Part shown: piece after piece, positions 63,923 to 64,000 of the stretch
How positions within the stretch are numbered: position 1 is the first letter of the stretch
Layout of the letters: each line of letters begins with the position of its first letter
From: Methanococcoides vulcani
Lineage (GTDB): Archaea; Halobacteriota; Methanosarcinia; Methanosarcinales; Methanosarcinaceae
Direction of reading: 5' to 3'
Length of the DNA: 64,000 bases
Assembly (NCBI RefSeq): GCF_900111645.1
Contig: NZ_FOHQ01000002.1
Span: 124,001 to 188,000 of the forward strand
Program-made: the position numbers and the translations under genes
The notes under the pieces: model-generated
Told to the model about the DNA's origin: nothing
Database searches by the model: none
What the model saw: the letters and a program-made list of their open reading frames with translations, nothing else

Positions 63923-64000
63923 TGATTTTTAATGCTTTTAAGCATATGGCCCCAAGATTTAAAATTATATCTTTACAATCAACTAGAAATGGTTTGATGT

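Noticed and set aside
63932-63945. Perfect palindrome ATGCTTTTAAGCAT
   Set aside because: Short, AT-rich, and not followed by a T tract in a useful orientation; could arise by chance.
1-64000. Search for tRNA/rRNA genes and CRISPR arrays
   Set aside because: No GGTTCGAAT-type T-loops with acceptor pairing and no regularly spaced repeats were noticed in the intergenic regions; a covariance search would be needed to exclude tRNAs fully.

Overview
The window reads as chromosomal DNA of a methylotrophic, pyrrolysine-decoding methanogenic archaeon of the order Methanosarcinales (Methanococcoides / Methanolobus-like; the genus is an inference). Supporting evidence is a coenzyme F420 ligase (CofE), a fused Fae-Hps, the archaeal early shikimate route (ADH synthase plus 3-dehydroquinate synthase II), SecDF encoded in the order secF-secD, an Elp3, a clamp-loader small-subunit paralogue, Methanosarcinales-type S-layer repeats and disaggregatase-type repeats. 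No intact gene whose stop I could read ends in TAG, yet in-frame TAG codons interrupt two otherwise long genes.

1-21.5 kb is a housekeeping block: aspartate kinase (edge), S-layer-like protein, ApgM, Hsp20, CofE, dCMP deaminase, SecF-SecD, an RFC-like protein and Elp3, then a winged-helix regulator, a ParA/MinD ATPase, a putative ECF S component, Fae-Hps and TpiA. The minus-strand aromatic operon runs aroA'-aroB'-aroD-aroE-tyrA, and its TyrA ends in a domain resembling the PheRS anticodon-binding fold. GuaAA and an endonuclease-IV-like gene follow.

21.5-63.2 kb is a large surface-polysaccharide region: tandem and single GT2 enzymes, many GT4 glycosyltransferases, two Wzx-type flippases, two very hydrophobic GT-C/polymerase-like proteins, NodB-type deacetylases, a CapA-like protein, two PaaK/CapK-like adenylating enzymes, and UDP-GlcNAc 2-epimerase, UDP-ManNAc dehydrogenase and an NAD-dependent epimerase. 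Two disaggregatase-like parallel beta-helix proteins lie inside it, one ending in a dockerin. The genes would activate, assemble, modify, flip and perhaps cut an extracellular polysaccharide.

The region is heavily rearranged. A degraded copy of the endonuclease-IV gene (48.3-48.9 kb) forms a direct repeat with the intact one (20.5-21.6 kb), bracketing about 27 kb, and each copy is followed by a related GT2 gene. There are one intact and one 5'-truncated IS1341-type tnpB, each with the same structured right end (probable omega RNA), an IS1634-like transposase remnant embedded in beta-helix debris, a decayed GT4 and a chimeric epimerase start. About 54.3-59.8 kb is markedly AT-richer. The right edge holds a 48-codon zinc-ribbon gene and a frameshifted pantetheine-phosphate adenylyltransferase fragment. 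I saw no rRNA, tRNA or CRISPR array.
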